Of a stretch of DNA of 64,000 bases, positions 17,575 through 26,900 are shown piece by piece (position 1 is the stretch's first letter; the number at the start of each line of letters is the position of its first letter). The notes below the pieces were generated by a model. It ran no database searches. It was not told the DNA's origin and saw only the letters and a program-made list of their open reading frames with translations. Source of the DNA: Debaryomyces hansenii CBS767 (taxonomy: Eukaryota > Ascomycota > Pichiomycetes > Serinales > Debaryomycetaceae); contig NC_006044.2 in assembly GCF_000006445.2 (NCBI RefSeq), forward strand, positions 620,001 to 684,000, given 5' to 3'. The translations under genes were made by a program, and so were the position numbers.

Positions 17575-20562
17575 ATGAAGTTTCTTGTCTCAATTGTGTT
17601 CCTTGTAAGCTTTTTTCTACAACTTGAAAAAGGACTAGGCTACAAGGAGTATTTATTCAAGAATTGTGAAACTTCTGGGTTCTGTCATAGAAATAGACAC
17701 TTTGCTAATGGTATTAAAGAAAATCCTAATTATAAATCAAGATATGCAATAGATCCACAGTCTATACATTTTGAGTCTGAAGATTTCATAGTAAGTGGGA
17801 ACATTTTAAAGGAGGTCGCAGGAATTGATGAGGACATCGTATTACCATTCGAGTTATCATTGTTGGATAAGAACAATATAAGAATCAAGGTAGACGAAGA
17901 GCAAAGAAAGAATATTAAGTTGAGCAATAAGCTTGTTAATGTTAACAGATATAATGAAACACCTAATTGGTCGTTTCGGTCTCTGAATTTGTCTTACGAA
18001 AGTAAATCTGGCACTAAGTATAGCCAACATAAAAATAAGTTGGTGATCGACTACGGGACTAAAGTGCAATATAGAGCAGAAGTTTTATACAACCCATTTA
18101 AGGTGGTAATTTATCGTGGAGAAGAAGTCCAAGTTATACTTAATGACAGAAATTTCTTGAACTATGAACATTGGAGACCTAAATCAGCGAACGCAGCACA
18201 TTTGTCAAACGAAGAAACAGACTTCAACATGTTCCATGACGATTTCCATGATGCCAGATACGATAGAATACCGTTAGGCCCAGAGTCCATTGGATTGGAT
18301 TTTACATTGAAAGGTTTCAGGCATGTTTATGGGATTCCAGAGCATGCAGATGATTTTAATTTGAAGGATACAACCGACTCTGATTTGCCTTATAGACTAT
18401 TTAATGTTGATATTTTCGAATATGAGACAAACTCGAAGATGCCAATGTATGGCTCGATTCCTTTTTTAATGGGACTGAAGCCGGGGGTATCTGTCGGATT
18501 ATTTTGGATTAATAGTGCTGATACCTACGTGGACATAGATAAAAGTTCTTCTGATAAGGACACAAAAACTCATTGGATTTCAGAAAACGGTATACTAGAT
18601 GTAATGATTATGATTGCAGAAAACCCATGGGAAATAAATGAAAGTTATGGTGCTATTACTGGTTACGTTCAGTTACCACAGTTATTTGCATTAGGTTATC
18701 ACCAATGTAGATGGAATTACAACGACGAAAAAGATGTACTCGAAATTAATTCATTATTCGATAAGCATCAGATACCATACGATGTTATTTGGTTGGATGT
18801 TGAATATGCAGACGCAAAGAAGTATTTTACGTGGCAATCTGAGAAGTTTCCAGACCCAGAAAGAATGCTAGCAGAGTTAGATCACACTGGTAGAAATTTG
18901 GTGATTATTATAGACCCACATTTAAAGACTGACTATCACATAAGTGACCACGTAGAAAAGGAGGGAATTAGCATTAATGACCCAAGCAACAACACATTTC
19001 ATGGTCAATGTTGGCCAGGAGAATCCGTTTGGATTGATACGATGAATCCTAATTCGCAATCATTTTGGGATAGGCAACATGAATATTCTACAGAGAATGA
19101 ATTTATGGGGAAACTATCTACAAACATACACATTTGGAATGATATGAACGAACCATCAGTTTTCGATGGTATCGAAACCACATCACCAAGAGACAATATT
19201 CATTATGGCAACTGGGAACATAGGTCGGTTCATAATGTATTTGGCTTAACATTCCACGAAGCAACGTATAATTCTATGATTAAGAGGTTATCTACAACTG
19301 GTAGACAAAGACCTTTTATATTAACTAGATCATACTTTGCAGGTTCTCAGAGAACAGCAGCAATGTGGTCGGGAGATAATATGTCTAAATGGGAATATTT
19401 AAAGATTTCTATTCCAATGCTTCTAACTTCTGGGGTTGCGGGTATGCCTTTCGGAGGTGCTGATGTTGGTGGATTTTTCGGAGATCCTGCTAAAGATTTG
19501 TTAACAAGATGGTATCAGACTGGTATCTGGTACCCATTCTTTAGGGCACATGCTCATATTGACTCTAGGAGAAGAGAACCTTGGATTGCGGGTGATCCGT
19601 ACACCTCAATAATGAGAGATGCAATTAGATTACGCTATTCATTGTTACCAATTTTCTACACCAGTTTTTATGAATCAAGTATTAGCGGCTACCCAGTATT
19701 GAAACCATTATTTTACGAAACACCAGATAATTTAGAAAGTTATGATATAGAAGACCAATTTTTCTTAGGTGATTCAGGTTTATTAGTTAAACCAATCACA
19801 GAGGAAGATGCAAATAATGTTGATATTTACTTACCAGATGATGAAGTTTACTATGATTATACCAGTGGTAATATTTCGAATACAGTTCAAAAGTTTACAG
19901 GACCTGGCTTCATTTCTAAACCCATCGAGTTATCAGATATACCAATTTTATTGAAAGGTGGCTCCATTATTGCAAAGAAAGATAGATACCGGAGATCATC
20001 CAAGTTAATGGCCCATGATCCATATACCTTAACTGTTGCATTAAACAATTCAGGTAAAGCTAGTGGGAGCTTGTATATTGATGATGGAGAAACCTTTAAT
20101 TATGAACAAGGTGAATATGCGAACGTCTATTTTACAGCAACAAATAACTCAATCAAGGGAAAAATTATAGGCCACGACGGATTTATCAAAAGCTTAGATG
20201 ACATCTTCATTGAAAAGATTGTTGTATTGAGTGTTAAGGAATTAAGCTCAATCAGAATTCAGCAAAGTGGTTCTCAATGGGAGAGTAATTCCAGAAGTTT
20301 AGACGGTAACTTAATCATTGAAAACCCAAAATTGAAGTTGAGTTCTGAATGGACTATAAAAATTGATGACACTAAATTTACTGAATCAAATATTAAAACC
20401 CCATCTAAAAATTCAAAAGAAAGTTCTAAGTTAGAAAGTTCTAAGTTAGACAGAAATTCAACTTCATTTTCTTTATCTTCAACAACAATTATTTTCACCA
20501 CTATAATAGCTTTAGTCATCGGCATCATTTTCTATAAATTGAGAAGTGGCGCCCGTGTTTAA
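17575..20562 (+). CDS. ROT2: ER alpha-glucosidase II catalytic subunit (GH31), membrane-anchored form
   Basis: 995 residues (S. cerevisiae Rot2 954). A signal peptide covers residues ~1-22 (MKFLVSIVFLVSFFLQLEKG). The Rot2-type luminal start follows (FKNCETSGFCHRNR), then the GH31 barrel with nucleophile Asp523 in WNDMNEPS, acid/base Asp601 in WSGDN, the FGGADVGGFFGDP loop and PFFRAHAHIDSRRREPW. The enzyme trims glucose from N-glycans in the ER as the partner of Gtb1. Unusual: a Ser/Lys linker with an ESSKLESSKLD repeat leads to a ~18-residue hydrophobic stretch (TIIFTTIIALVIGIIF) and a short basic tail, which looks like a C-terminal membrane anchor; the family is normally soluble. The last 51 bp overlap SLX1 on the other strand. 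Codon 301 is CTG at a polar site. Confidence 0.94.
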   Translation: MKFLVSIVFLVSFFLQLEKGLGYKEYLFKNCETSGFCHRNRHFANGIKENPNYKSRYAIDPQSIHFESEDFIVSGNILKEVAGIDEDIVLPFELSLLDKNNIRIKVDEEQRKNIKLSNKLVNVNRYNETPNWSFRSLNLSYESKSGTKYSQHKNKLVIDYGTKVQYRAEVLYNPFKVVIYRGEEVQVILNDRNFLNYEHWRPKSANAAHLSNEETDFNMFHDDFHDARYDRIPLGPESIGLDFTLKGFRHVYGIPEHADDFNLKDTTDSDLPYRLFNVDIFEYETNSKMPMYGSIPFLMGLKPGVSVGLFWINSADTYVDIDKSSSDKDTKTHWISENGILDVMIMIAENPWEINESYGAITGYVQLPQLFALGYHQCRWNYNDEKDVLEINSLFDKHQIPYDVIWLDVEYADAKKYFTWQSEKFPDPERMLAELDHTGRNLVIIIDPHLKTDYHISDHVEKEGISINDPSNNTFHGQCWPGESVWIDTMNPNSQSFWDRQHEYSTENEFMGKLSTNIHIWNDMNEPSVFDGIETTSPRDNIHYGNWEHRSVHNVFGLTFHEATYNSMIKRLSTTGRQRPFILTRSYFAGSQRTAAMWSGDNMSKWEYLKISIPMLLTSGVAGMPFGGADVGGFFGDPAKDLLTRWYQTGIWYPFFRAHAHIDSRRREPWIAGDPYTSIMRDAIRLRYSLLPIFYTSFYESSISGYPVLKPLFYETPDNLESYDIEDQFFLGDSGLLVKPITEEDANNVDIYLPDDEVYYDYTSGNISNTVQKFTGPGFISKPIELSDIPILLKGGSIIAKKDRYRRSSKLMAHDPYTLTVALNNSGKASGSLYIDDGETFNYEQGEYANVYFTATNNSIKGKIIGHDGFIKSLDDIFIEKIVVLSVKELSSIRIQQSGSQWESNSRSLDGNLIIENPKLKLSSEWTIKIDDTKFTESNIKTPSKNSKESSKLESSKLDRNSTSFSLSSTTIIFTTIIALVIGIIFYKLRSGARV

Positions 20563-21552
20563 TAGATCTTTCAAAAAGTATTCTCTTAGTTTGGTAGACA
20601 TTTTACTTAATTTAGCCCAATTAATAAAATTATTACAGCTTAGGCATTTTCCTTGTAAAGGCGTAAGATAATTAACAGTATCTCCAAGTTTTTCTTCTGA
20701 ATCTGTTTTATTTGAAAGTTCGTCACCCTTTTCCAAAAAATGTAATCCTAAGCACGATAGGTGATAGAGTTTCCGACAATTTTCATGATAGCAAATAGCA
20801 AGTAAAGGCATATTCCCTTCACGTAGATACGCATCGACATCAAGCTTACTACTAAACGATACTTCACTTTCGGACTGATAATCAATAGTTTCATTACAAA
20901 TAAAACACGGTTGATTATCGAAGAATAGGATTTTCTTAGACGATTCGAAATATATACGCTCGGACTCCTTTTGACGAGACAAACTAAATCCCGAGCTTTC
21001 ATCATTATTATCCCTCAGAAAGTAGTCCTCGAACCTTGTGACATTCACTTGGACATTATCTGTCACATTTACACCAAACTTATTTATACACCAAGCCGAA
21101 TGAACTTCCGGATCAAACAAAAGAACCTTCAACCCCATTCTACTGAAAAACAGCGACCCCAACAATAACCGTATATTTCCTAGTTTATGGTGTAGTGTAT
21201 TTCCACTATTTCTCTTATGTGTGATTCTAAGTTCCAGTTTTATATGTCTAGTTTGATAAGGATGCTGCAACGCATGTTCAAACTGCAATGCAACATTTTT
21301 GGATGGAAAATTATATACTAGACAAATCATTTCCCAAGGTCTAAACCCACTCTTCTTTGTTCTATAAGCTCCCCCATTTTTCAACTCTCCATTATGTTGT
21401 CGTAACCTTCTCTGTGGATTTGGGGTTGATCCAATGTAAAATGACTTTGGCTTTGGAACAGATCTCAAGAGATAAACCCCATAAAAATCCGGATGAACAT
21501 GTAAACCACACCTTGTCTTCCTCTTAGTATCATATTCTTCATTATCATCCAT
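20512..21552 (-). CDS. SLX1: Structure-specific endonuclease catalytic subunit Slx1
   Basis: 346 residues from the ATG at 21552; an earlier in-frame TTG at 21576 is not a normal start. The GIY-YIG nuclease domain has GVYLLRS (residues 25-31), FYIGST (38-43), the RRLRQHNGEL helix with its catalytic Arg, and FEHALQHP with its catalytic Glu. A C-terminal zinc domain follows with paired Cys/His (CFICN...CYHENCRKLYHLSC...CLSC). Slx1 with Slx4 cuts branched DNA such as replication-fork flaps and Holliday junctions, notably in rDNA. The C-terminal 16 codons overlap the ROT2 3' end in antisense, so the two mRNAs must overlap. Confidence 0.93.
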   Translation of the reverse strand: MDDNEEYDTKRKTRCGLHVHPDFYGVYLLRSVPKPKSFYIGSTPNPQRRLRQHNGELKNGGAYRTKKSGFRPWEMICLVYNFPSKNVALQFEHALQHPYQTRHIKLELRITHKRNSGNTLHHKLGNIRLLLGSLFFSRMGLKVLLFDPEVHSAWCINKFGVNVTDNVQVNVTRFEDYFLRDNNDESSGFSLSRQKESERIYFESSKKILFFDNQPCFICNETIDYQSESEVSFSSKLDVDAYLREGNMPLLAICYHENCRKLYHLSCLGLHFLEKGDELSNKTDSEEKLGDTVNYLTPLQGKCLSCNNFINWAKLSKMSTKLREYFLKDLLNTGATSQFIENDADD

Positions 21553-21976
21553 TAAACCTGTGACTACCGAACTCAATTAGCGATTTATCTTCTCATTCTA
21601 CTATTCTTGAACTGTATTTTTCGCAATGTAATGACTTTGTTTAATTGGTAAACGATAATCCATATGCGTTGAGTGAGTTTGTGTAACAAATGTGATTTTA
21701 GTGTGAAGTATCTAATTGATAGATTAATTAACGAATATCAGTACTAGACCATTACTGACATTTAAATCAGAGATTGAAGAGGGAGTTATTATTCTGGTAC
21801 AGTCAGTATAAGTTTTAAGTTAGTAAAGCTTGTTTTATAATTTTAAGTGTATTACATCAAAGGAATCAACTGAATAATACCGAGCGAATAAAGGCCAGGT
21901 TGTATAAATATTATCAGACGAAGCAACATTATTTGATACCACGAGATTTTATCATTATAAATAATACGAAATCATA
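21553..21976. other. Divergent SLX1/SKN7 promoter
   Basis: 424 bp, AT-rich, with no gene visible. A TATAAATA at 21903-21910 lies 67 bp before the SKN7 ATG and is a plausible TATA box for it. Confidence 0.5.
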
Positions 21977-23677
21977 ATGGCTAATCGTCGCATACCCAAG
22001 AGTGAAGATTCGCTTAGCAATTTACCCTCTACTGCAAGTTCTAACCAAAGTGGGTCGAATGACTTTGTTAAGAAGTTATTCCAGATGTTACAGGAAGATA
22101 CGTACAAGGATGTGGTCAAATGGACATCGAGCGGAGATTCGTTTGTTGTGATAAATACCACCGAATTCACCAAGGAAATATTACCCAGACATTTCAAACA
22201 CAGCAATTTTGCTAGTTTCGTGAGGCAGTTGAACAAATATGACTTCCATAAGGTGAAAATACCCAACGAAGAAAAGCAAAGCTATGAGTACGGGGAAGAT
22301 GCGTGGGAGTTTAAACATCCTGATTTTAGAATCAACGATCGCGAGTCTTTGGAGAACATCAAACGTAAGAGTTCAAAGAAATCAACGCAGAATTATAATC
22401 CCAACGTGGCTAATAGTGGGTCGAGTGTGGATTCGTTCGGCTATCAGAATTTAAAAGATGAGATGGATAACCTTAGACTGGAAAACAAATCCTTGAAACA
22501 AGATATTAGTGTTTTGCATACCAAATATAAAACTTTAGTTGAGAACATTGTTTCATTGAAGAGTTTCGATGAGAAATACTACAGATCAATGAGTGTATTA
22601 ATCAATTGTCTTGTTCAAGCAGGAATCAAGATGCCACCGTTGGACTTTCCAAATCCAAATGCATTATATCCTCAAAAGCCCAATGTTGCTGCTCATCAAC
22701 ACTCACACTCACATTCAAATTCGAGTTCGTTGCCTCAACTATCTCCACCTCTCTTAAGTCCAAATGGAGGCACTGGACAACAAGGTGGGATTGGTGTACC
22801 ATTAGGCAGTGGCTTGCCGGCTCAAAGATTCGACCACAATACAATTTCCCAAGCTCACACTTTACAGCACCAAACACCGCTACAAACGATACATTCCCAG
22901 CCAAATAATCAACAATCAACTAAGCAGACACCTCCTACTAATGACAATCTTAACTCTAAACCACAGTCGCCTCATTTAATGGGAGAGTCAACTAGTGGGT
23001 CTCCATTAGTCGGCAATCTGGGTTTAGATGCAGCTAGCACAACTGCCCCAGTGAATTCTCGAACATCTTCTATATCAACAAATCGTGTACCGCAACCGGC
23101 CAATGGTGCATCAACAGATCAACCACAAGTAACAACAACCAATTTGACCAATCCAAAGTTTCACGTACTATTGGTCGAGGATGATAATGTTTGTATTCAG
23201 CTATGTCGTAAATTTTTGGTCAAGTATGGATGCCAAGTGACAATTGCCACCGATGGATTGAACGCTATTTCCACAGTAGAACACACAAAGTATGATCTTG
23301 TTCTTATGGATATTGTTATGCCAAACTTGGATGGTGCCACTGCTACGAGTGTAATTAGATCATTTGATACAAAAACTCCGATAATCGCAATGACTGGTAA
23401 TATTGAAGATAATGATTTAGTGACATATTTGCAGAATGGTATGTCTGATATTTTGGCCAAGCCATTTACTAAGGATGACTTGTATTCAATCTTGAGCAAG
23501 CATTTGTTAACGAGTACGGATAGCGCAAGTGTCACTACTGATGAACCCAGTGAAACAATGAGCAGCTTACAAGGCCCTGCTCAGCAGACATTAGTATTGC
23601 CACAAGAAGTGCAACAGCAAGATAGCAACGGAGAGCCTATGCCAGAGCCACACAGTAAAAAACCACGACTAATATAG
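21977..23677 (+). CDS. SKN7: Skn7 stress-response transcription factor / response regulator
   Basis: 566 residues. An HSF-type DNA-binding domain covers about residues 22-130 (FVKKLFQMLQ; HSNFASFVRQLNKYDFHKV). A short coiled coil lies near 155-185, then a long Gln/Ser/Pro/His linker. A CheY-like receiver covers about 392-510 with the acidic pocket VEDDN, phospho-acceptor Asp445 in LVLMDIVMP, the MTGN switch Thr and the AKPF Lys. Family role: it takes phosphate from Ypd1 in the Sln1 branch and, with Yap1/Cap1, drives oxidative-stress and cell-wall genes. All phosphotransfer residues are present. Start ATG at 21977. Confidence 0.95.
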   Translation: MANRRIPKSEDSLSNLPSTASSNQSGSNDFVKKLFQMLQEDTYKDVVKWTSSGDSFVVINTTEFTKEILPRHFKHSNFASFVRQLNKYDFHKVKIPNEEKQSYEYGEDAWEFKHPDFRINDRESLENIKRKSSKKSTQNYNPNVANSGSSVDSFGYQNLKDEMDNLRLENKSLKQDISVLHTKYKTLVENIVSLKSFDEKYYRSMSVLINCLVQAGIKMPPLDFPNPNALYPQKPNVAAHQHSHSHSNSSSLPQLSPPLLSPNGGTGQQGGIGVPLGSGLPAQRFDHNTISQAHTLQHQTPLQTIHSQPNNQQSTKQTPPTNDNLNSKPQSPHLMGESTSGSPLVGNLGLDAASTTAPVNSRTSSISTNRVPQPANGASTDQPQVTTTNLTNPKFHVLLVEDDNVCIQLCRKFLVKYGCQVTIATDGLNAISTVEHTKYDLVLMDIVMPNLDGATATSVIRSFDTKTPIIAMTGNIEDNDLVTYLQNGMSDILAKPFTKDDLYSILSKHLLTSTDSASVTTDEPSETMSSLQGPAQQTLVLPQEVQQQDSNGEPMPEPHSKKPRLI

Positions 23678-23868
23678 GTAACTATGGGGCGAATCGGACT
23701 ACATGAGTATTTAAGTAGCTTATCAAACCACTAATTGAGAGAAGAAATTAATTTAAATGACGAAAAAGCTAATTGATACTACCTAAATTAATAGAGAAAT
23801 ATATTTCCCTAACGAGATATATGTCGTAGTAGAATAATATTTTGATTTGTATTAATATATAATTTATC

Positions 23869-24675
23869 TTATTCTTGATTTTTTGCGAATGTAGTATTCC
23901 GTATTATATGGTGGAATGCAATATCTGAAAACGAACTACCCCAGACGCCTTGGACATTTTCTATCCTTGCAAGTTCGGCAGTTTTGAAATAACAGTTAGC
24001 ATAGTCGTATTCAATTTCAGGTTCTTTAAAAACCGGCTTCTTATTTCTGTTTTTCTTTTTCTTCAGCGTAACGGATATGAAATCATCACTCTCTTTTGGT
24101 GCAATTTTGGTATTTTCAAGCACCTTTATTAATAATGAAATCGTTCTATATGTATCGTGTATCTTCTTTTTTGTTAATCTGTCAGTGTGTGATATTATAT
24201 CGTTAGCCAATAAAAATGATGGCTTGGAGTCGTTAAGCACTTGCTCTGTGAGTTCCAAAGATGCATGAGGAAGGAAATATAACGTTTTTAGGCCAACAAA
24301 CGTATCCTTCTCTGATATTTTAAAATTCGTTACATTCGTTAGAAATTGGTTGTCAAGTTCATTGAAAACTGGGTCGTATAACGAAACATTTGACGGATTG
24401 ACATCAAAATCTCGGCATACCTGAGTCAAAAATGCCAATTGGTATAATGCAGCATTACTGTCAGACGGAGAACCTAATGCTAAACATCGTATGTGTGTAA
24501 TGGAGCGGTATTGTAGTATCTTGATCGTTTCTTTGAAGAGGGTTGACTCTGCCATAATACTCTCATATTTGGAAAGTTTCAATTTTAATCGTTCCATCTG
24601 GCCCCTATCTAACTGGCAAGTTAGATCTCCAGTCACAGACTTGTTTTCGCCCAGTTTAAATCCTCTAGCTACCAT
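23869..24675 (-). CDS. BER1: SRR1-domain protein (Ber1-like)
   Basis: 268 residues with an SRR1-like domain: ITHIRCLALGSPSDSNAALYQLAFL around residues 58-82, then YDPVFNELDNQFL, a LKTLYFLPHASLEL strand and a FLLANDI strand. This is the conserved pattern (CLGLGSP..., QLA, YDPVF, LFFMPHC) of Arabidopsis SRR1 and yeast Ber1. S. cerevisiae BER1 is linked genetically to microtubule function; the molecular activity is not established. An unusual basic run, KKKKNRNKK, lies near residue 205, before the C-terminal helix. ATG at 24675; it faces PRS1 divergently. The ortholog call rests on the domain only. Confidence 0.75.
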   Translation of the reverse strand: MVARGFKLGENKSVTGDLTCQLDRGQMERLKLKLSKYESIMAESTLFKETIKILQYRSITHIRCLALGSPSDSNAALYQLAFLTQVCRDFDVNPSNVSLYDPVFNELDNQFLTNVTNFKISEKDTFVGLKTLYFLPHASLELTEQVLNDSKPSFLLANDIISHTDRLTKKKIHDTYRTISLLIKVLENTKIAPKESDDFISVTLKKKKNRNKKPVFKEPEIEYDYANCYFKTAELARIENVQGVWGSSFSDIAFHHIIRNTTFAKNQE

Positions 24676-25211
24676 CTAGTTAACATTTCATGGAACCCAA
24701 ATTATGTCATAAGTGCTTAATTGCAAAATTTACCTGGAGATGAGAGCTATATGCAGTATAATCATACTATTTCCCCTAAACAATTGCCTAAAACTCTATA
24801 TGTATCTAAATAGTTGTAATAATATTTCCACTAGAAGACCTGCTACTATACGTTCTGCATTCAGCCTTTTATTGCAATTAGCGGAGGACTTATTAATTAA
24901 TTCAATATACAAAGACGGTTTTTGTGACTTATCGTGGAAATTTTTCAGTCAGGGTGAGAAAAAAAAAAATTCATCGAGATCATCTTAGGTTAGAGAGTAT
25001 TCTTTGATAGAATCCTTAAGGTTATTAACGCTATAAAGCTATAGAAAGGATATTCCACGTATCCCCGATACACATATTGACAGGAATCACTGTTATTATC
25101 AATCAATTATTTGTTTAATTTGTAAAGTTGACTTCGTTAGCAAAGCTAATTGCACCACAGCTCATTGGCACGCCAGTAGAAGTTTTATCAACGCTAGAAA
25201 ATCCAGAAGCA
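24676..25211. other. Divergent BER1/PRS1 intergenic region
   Basis: 536 bp. It holds a 10-A run near 24959-24968 and a plus-strand open frame to 24988 that lacks conserved features. The frame upstream of the PRS1 ATG is open from about 25119 but has no ATG. I see no RNA gene. Confidence 0.45.
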
Positions 25212-26471
25212 ATGCGTAAGTGTAAGGTTTTCGTGGGTTCATCGCACCCTGAATTAGGTAAACTAGTTTGTGATCGGTTAGGAGTGGAACCAGCTCCATG
25301 TACATTGAAAAAATTTTCCAATGGGGAGACTTCGGTTCAAATTGGAGTGTCAATTAGAGACGAAGATGTTTACATTATTCAGTCGGGATCGCCGCAAATT
25401 AACGATCATATAATGGAATTGTTGATTCTTATTTCGGCTTGTCGTGGAGGTTCTGCCTCCAAGATTACGGCGGTGATTCCCCAGTTCCCATACTCAAAAC
25501 AATCTAAGATGAAAAAGCACAGAGGTGCCATAACAGCTAGGATGTTGGCCAACTTATTGATAATGGCTGGTGCAGATCATGTTGTGTCAATGGACTTACA
25601 CGCTTCACAAATGCAAGGTTTTTTTACTAAACCCGTCGACAATTTGTTTGGTGCTCCAACTTTAGCCAGGTGGATTCGTCATAATATTTCTGACTGGGCA
25701 AATGCTGTTGTCGTTTCCAAAAACCCGGGTGGTACCAAAAGAGTTACTGCCTTAGCTGATTCGTTGAAAATCAATTTTGCTATGATTCACACGGATCGTC
25801 GTCGTACCAAGGATGGATATGTTTCAAAAAACAAAAAGGCATTGAAGACCTCGAAACCAGTTCGTGTCCAAGGCATTGACGAAGATGAAGAAGAAGATAA
25901 CATAGTATCAGAAATGCAAACTGCTAGAATAGTTCAAGGCCATGTTGTTGATGACGACTATCCAGTTCCACAAACCCCAATTACCAACGGTATTGCACAT
26001 GATAATCTTGAAACAGCTTCCATTATCGACAGCGATGCTTTGGGAGGCTCTTACGATGCTACTAACAGTGACGACGATGATGAACCTACATCAATGAACC
26101 TAGAAAAATTAATCACCTTAGTTGGTGATGTTAATAATAAAGTGGCAATTATACTAGACGATATGATTGATAAGCCGAATTCGTTTATTGCAGCTGCTGA
26201 ACACTTGAGATTGAATTGCGGCGCCAAGGCTGTTTACGTTGTTGGTACCCACGGTGTTTTCAGTGATAAATGCTTAGAAACATTAAATGATTCAGATTGT
26301 ATTGACAAAATAGTGGTCACCAATACTTACCCAATCGGAAACGAAAGAATCCAGAAGAATGAAAAATTATCTGTCATTGATGTATCCCCTATTTTCGCTG
26401 AATGTATCAGAAGAGACCATTTCGGTGAATCAATTTCAGTTTTGTTTGACTCATTAGCTGCCATTGAATGA
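25212..26471 (+). CDS. PRS1: Ribose-phosphate pyrophosphokinase (PRPP synthetase), Prs1 type
   Basis: 419 residues from the ATG at 25212, whose MRKCKVFVGSSHPELG start aligns with S. cerevisiae Prs1 (427 residues). Conserved blocks: FSNGETSVQIGVSIRDEDVY, the cation-site DLHASQMQGFF, the SKNPGGTKRVTALAD loop and the PRPP-binding ILDDMIDKPNSF. The enzyme makes PRPP from ribose-5-phosphate and ATP for nucleotide, His and Trp synthesis. Between about residues 205 and 305 there is an acidic insertion (DEDEEEDN; TNSDDDDEP), the non-homologous region that in yeast Prs1 links to cell-integrity signalling. No CTG codon occurs in the gene. Confidence 0.93.
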   Translation: MRKCKVFVGSSHPELGKLVCDRLGVEPAPCTLKKFSNGETSVQIGVSIRDEDVYIIQSGSPQINDHIMELLILISACRGGSASKITAVIPQFPYSKQSKMKKHRGAITARMLANLLIMAGADHVVSMDLHASQMQGFFTKPVDNLFGAPTLARWIRHNISDWANAVVVSKNPGGTKRVTALADSLKINFAMIHTDRRRTKDGYVSKNKKALKTSKPVRVQGIDEDEEEDNIVSEMQTARIVQGHVVDDDYPVPQTPITNGIAHDNLETASIIDSDALGGSYDATNSDDDDEPTSMNLEKLITLVGDVNNKVAIILDDMIDKPNSFIAAAEHLRLNCGAKAVYVVGTHGVFSDKCLETLNDSDCIDKIVVTNTYPIGNERIQKNEKLSVIDVSPIFAECIRRDHFGESISVLFDSLAAIE

Positions 26472-26900
26472 TTCATTCGTCACAACTAAAATATGAAAAC
26501 TTCTCGATACTTACCTTTTATTTACTAACGTTTATTTTTGGTTTTCTATATAATTTATAAAGGTTTAGCCTTGTGTCTGTTGTCTCTATTTTGTAAGCAA
26601 CAACCAATGATGCAATCAATCGGATTGCAGGCCACATCTCAATTAATTCTTAACATAATTAATGTCAGAGGTGCTGGACTAACGGAGCGTTGGGATATTA
26701 ATCGTAGAATTCTTTAAGATGCTCTATATTACTAGAATTGTTCACATCAATTGAATTATTCGTCTTTAGAGTAGTGAAGAAACAGTCTTATCTAATGAAA
26801 ATAAAATTACACAAAACTGCCAAGCAAAAGTAGGAGTCAAAATTAATTCTTTAGCGATTAATTGATTTAATAATATTTAACGCTAGAATTGTAGTTAACC
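26472..26900. other. PRS1-VIP1 intergenic region with a 36-codon sORF
   Basis: 429 bp: PRS1 terminator and VIP1 promoter. The only frame of note is a 36-codon ATG ORF at 26607-26717 (+) starting with two Met codons. It could be a uORF of VIP1, 183 bp upstream of its ATG, or chance. Confidence 0.35.

Noticed and set aside
24713..24988. 91-codon plus-strand frame between BER1 and PRS1
   Set aside because: The first codon is GTG, there are no motifs, and it lies in a divergent promoter; probably chance.
25128..25211. N-terminal extension of PRS1 from TTG at 25128
   Set aside because: The ATG at 25212 aligns exactly with the S. cerevisiae Prs1 start; 28 open codons upstream can occur by chance.
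26522..26570. TACTAAC after the PRS1 stop as an intron branch point
   Set aside because: PRS1 ends with its full conserved C-terminus and no 5' splice site upstream would improve it.
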